Below are positions 6,281-6,928 of a DNA stretch of 6,928 bases, piece by piece. Made by a program: the position numbers and the translations under genes. The DNA comes from Candidatus Faecalibacterium faecipullorum (lineage in GTDB: Bacteria > Bacillota > Clostridia > Oscillospirales > Ruminococcaceae). The DNA lies in the NCBI GenBank assembly GCA_019118985.1, contig DWXX01000027.1:1-6928 (forward strand), read 5' to 3'. How positions within the stretch are numbered: the stretch's first letter is position 1; each line of letters starts with the position of its first letter. Under the pieces are notes generated by a model. The model was not told the DNA's origin. It searched no databases and worked only from the letters and a program-made list of their open reading frames with translations.

Positions 6281-6285
6281 CCGTT

Positions 6286-6928
6286 ATGTCCGGTCCGAAA
6301 AAGCAGGCGGTTCTCAAGCAGTTTTATTTCCGCAATTTTGCCATCATGGTGGTCATTCCGCTGCTGGTAGTGTTCATCGGGGCATTCAGTGTCGTGAACT
6401 ATCTGATTCGGCAGACGGCGCTCGAGACCATCGACGCCTTTCAGGACAGCGTGGTCTCCACTTTGGAAAACGACATCCGTACCGCGTCGCTGCAGTTGTC
6501 CCACTTTGTGTACGCCAACGACGGCGAGTTTCCCGCCATGGCGGCGCAGGTACACCAGGCAGTCAGTGCAGATCAGTATTTCGCGTTCAGCCAGCAGCTG
6601 GACCAGGCGTTCCACACCGCGGTCGTTCCTTCGCAGGATATCCTGAGCGGTATGTTCTATATGAAGGACGGCGGCAGCGTTTACATGGCCGATAAGATCA
6701 TCTTGCCCGCCAGCCAGGTGCAGGCCTCAGACTGGTATGTCCGGGCACAGCAGCACCCCAATCAGGTCCAAATCGGCGGTTACGATACGAACCAGACCCG
6801 CCTGACCCATACCGGACAGAAGGACAATGTCCTGTTCCTGGTCGCGGCGATGGCCCTGGACGCCTCCACCGACAAGAGCGGGCAGATCGACCTGGTGGCC
6901 TTTTTCAGCGATACCCAGGCCGGCAGCG
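6286..6928 (+). CDS. Membrane sensor protein, probable YesM-type histidine kinase (3' truncated by window edge)
   Basis: The frame stays open to the window end, giving 214 N-terminal residues. A short basic tail (MSGPKKQAVLKQ) is followed by one membrane segment at about 17-40. A long extracellular sensor region follows: a helical part (about 43-110) rich in Gln, Ala and Asp, then a beta-rich part with ILSGMFYMKDG and YMADK near 120-140 and SDWYVRAQQHP near 152-162. The order and the (S/D)WY motif resemble the dCache-like sensor of YesM-family histidine kinases, which signal to YesN/AraC-type response regulators and often adjoin LplABC-type sugar transporters. HAMP, His-kinase and ATPase domains would lie beyond the window, so the kinase identity is inferred. 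A membrane-bound AraC-type regulator or a chemoreceptor with the same sensor layout are alternatives. Codon use is a little less GC-biased than the operon, with more GAT, GGT and TTT. Confidence 0.65.
   Translation, partial: MSGPKKQAVLKQFYFRNFAIMVVIPLLVVFIGAFSVVNYLIRQTALETIDAFQDSVVSTLENDIRTASLQLSHFVYANDGEFPAMAAQVHQAVSADQYFAFSQQLDQAFHTAVVPSQDILSGMFYMKDGGSVYMADKIILPASQVQASDWYVRAQQHPNQVQIGGYDTNQTRLTHTGQKDNVLFLVAAMALDASTDKSGQIDLVAFFSDTQAGS

Noticed and set aside
6247..6285. An earlier in-frame ATG (6247) for the sensor
   Set aside because: It lies at or before the predicted transcription start and has no ribosome site, whereas 6286 has GGAAGGGGGG at good spacing.
6093..6695. A 200-codon + strand frame crossing the recombinase remnant and the sensor start
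   Set aside because: Arg/Gly/His-rich shadow translation with no motif. It overlaps the sensor frame, which has a promoter, a ribosome site, a membrane segment and sensor motifs.

Overview
The window is GC-rich, with coding bias strongly towards G or C at third codon positions. It carries Gram-positive style ribosome sites (AGGAGG type), a lipoprotein substrate-binding protein, and LplB/YtcP-class sugar ABC permeases. This combination suggests a GC-rich gut Firmicute of the Oscillospiraceae/Ruminococcaceae (Faecalibacterium, Subdoligranulum, Gemmiger and relatives). That assignment is an inference from style and protein families; there is no marker gene here to prove it.

Bases 1-5870 are one co-directional carbohydrate operon on the + strand, cut at its 5' end. 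In order it holds: the C-terminal two thirds of an LplB-type permease, a complete YtcP/LplC-type permease, a lipoprotein solute-binding protein with a twin-arginine-like leader, a cytoplasmic glycoside hydrolase family 32 beta-fructosidase, and a PfkB-family sugar kinase, most likely fructokinase. The hydrolase and kinase genes overlap by four bases (ATGA). A strong intrinsic terminator follows the kinase at 5881-5921. The simplest reading is that sucrose or short fructo-oligosaccharides are captured outside, imported unphosphorylated, hydrolysed in the cytoplasm, and the released fructose is phosphorylated into glycolysis. No transporter ATPase is encoded here, so a shared MsmK-type ATPase elsewhere is likely. 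A GC-rich hairpin with a poor U tract lies between the binding-protein gene and the hydrolase gene and may set the expression ratio.

Bases 5922-6213 form a junction. On the minus strand there is a C-terminal remnant of a large serine recombinase, truncated upstream by an in-frame stop, and its own stop codon lies inside the operon terminator. It looks like debris of a mobile element.

Bases 6214-6928 start a new + strand transcription unit. It has a near-consensus promoter (TTGCAC, 17 bp, TATAAC), a strong ribosome site, and the 5' part of a membrane sensor protein. This is probably the extracellular sensing half of a YesM-type histidine kinase, cut by the window edge before any kinase domain. 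Such sensors are often neighbours of LplABC-type transporters, so it is a candidate regulator of the fructan operon.

I found no RNA genes, CRISPR arrays or intact insertion sequences. The operon itself is a recognisable type of system. The less ordinary points are the Tat-like lipoprotein leader, the intercistronic hairpin and the recombinase scar.
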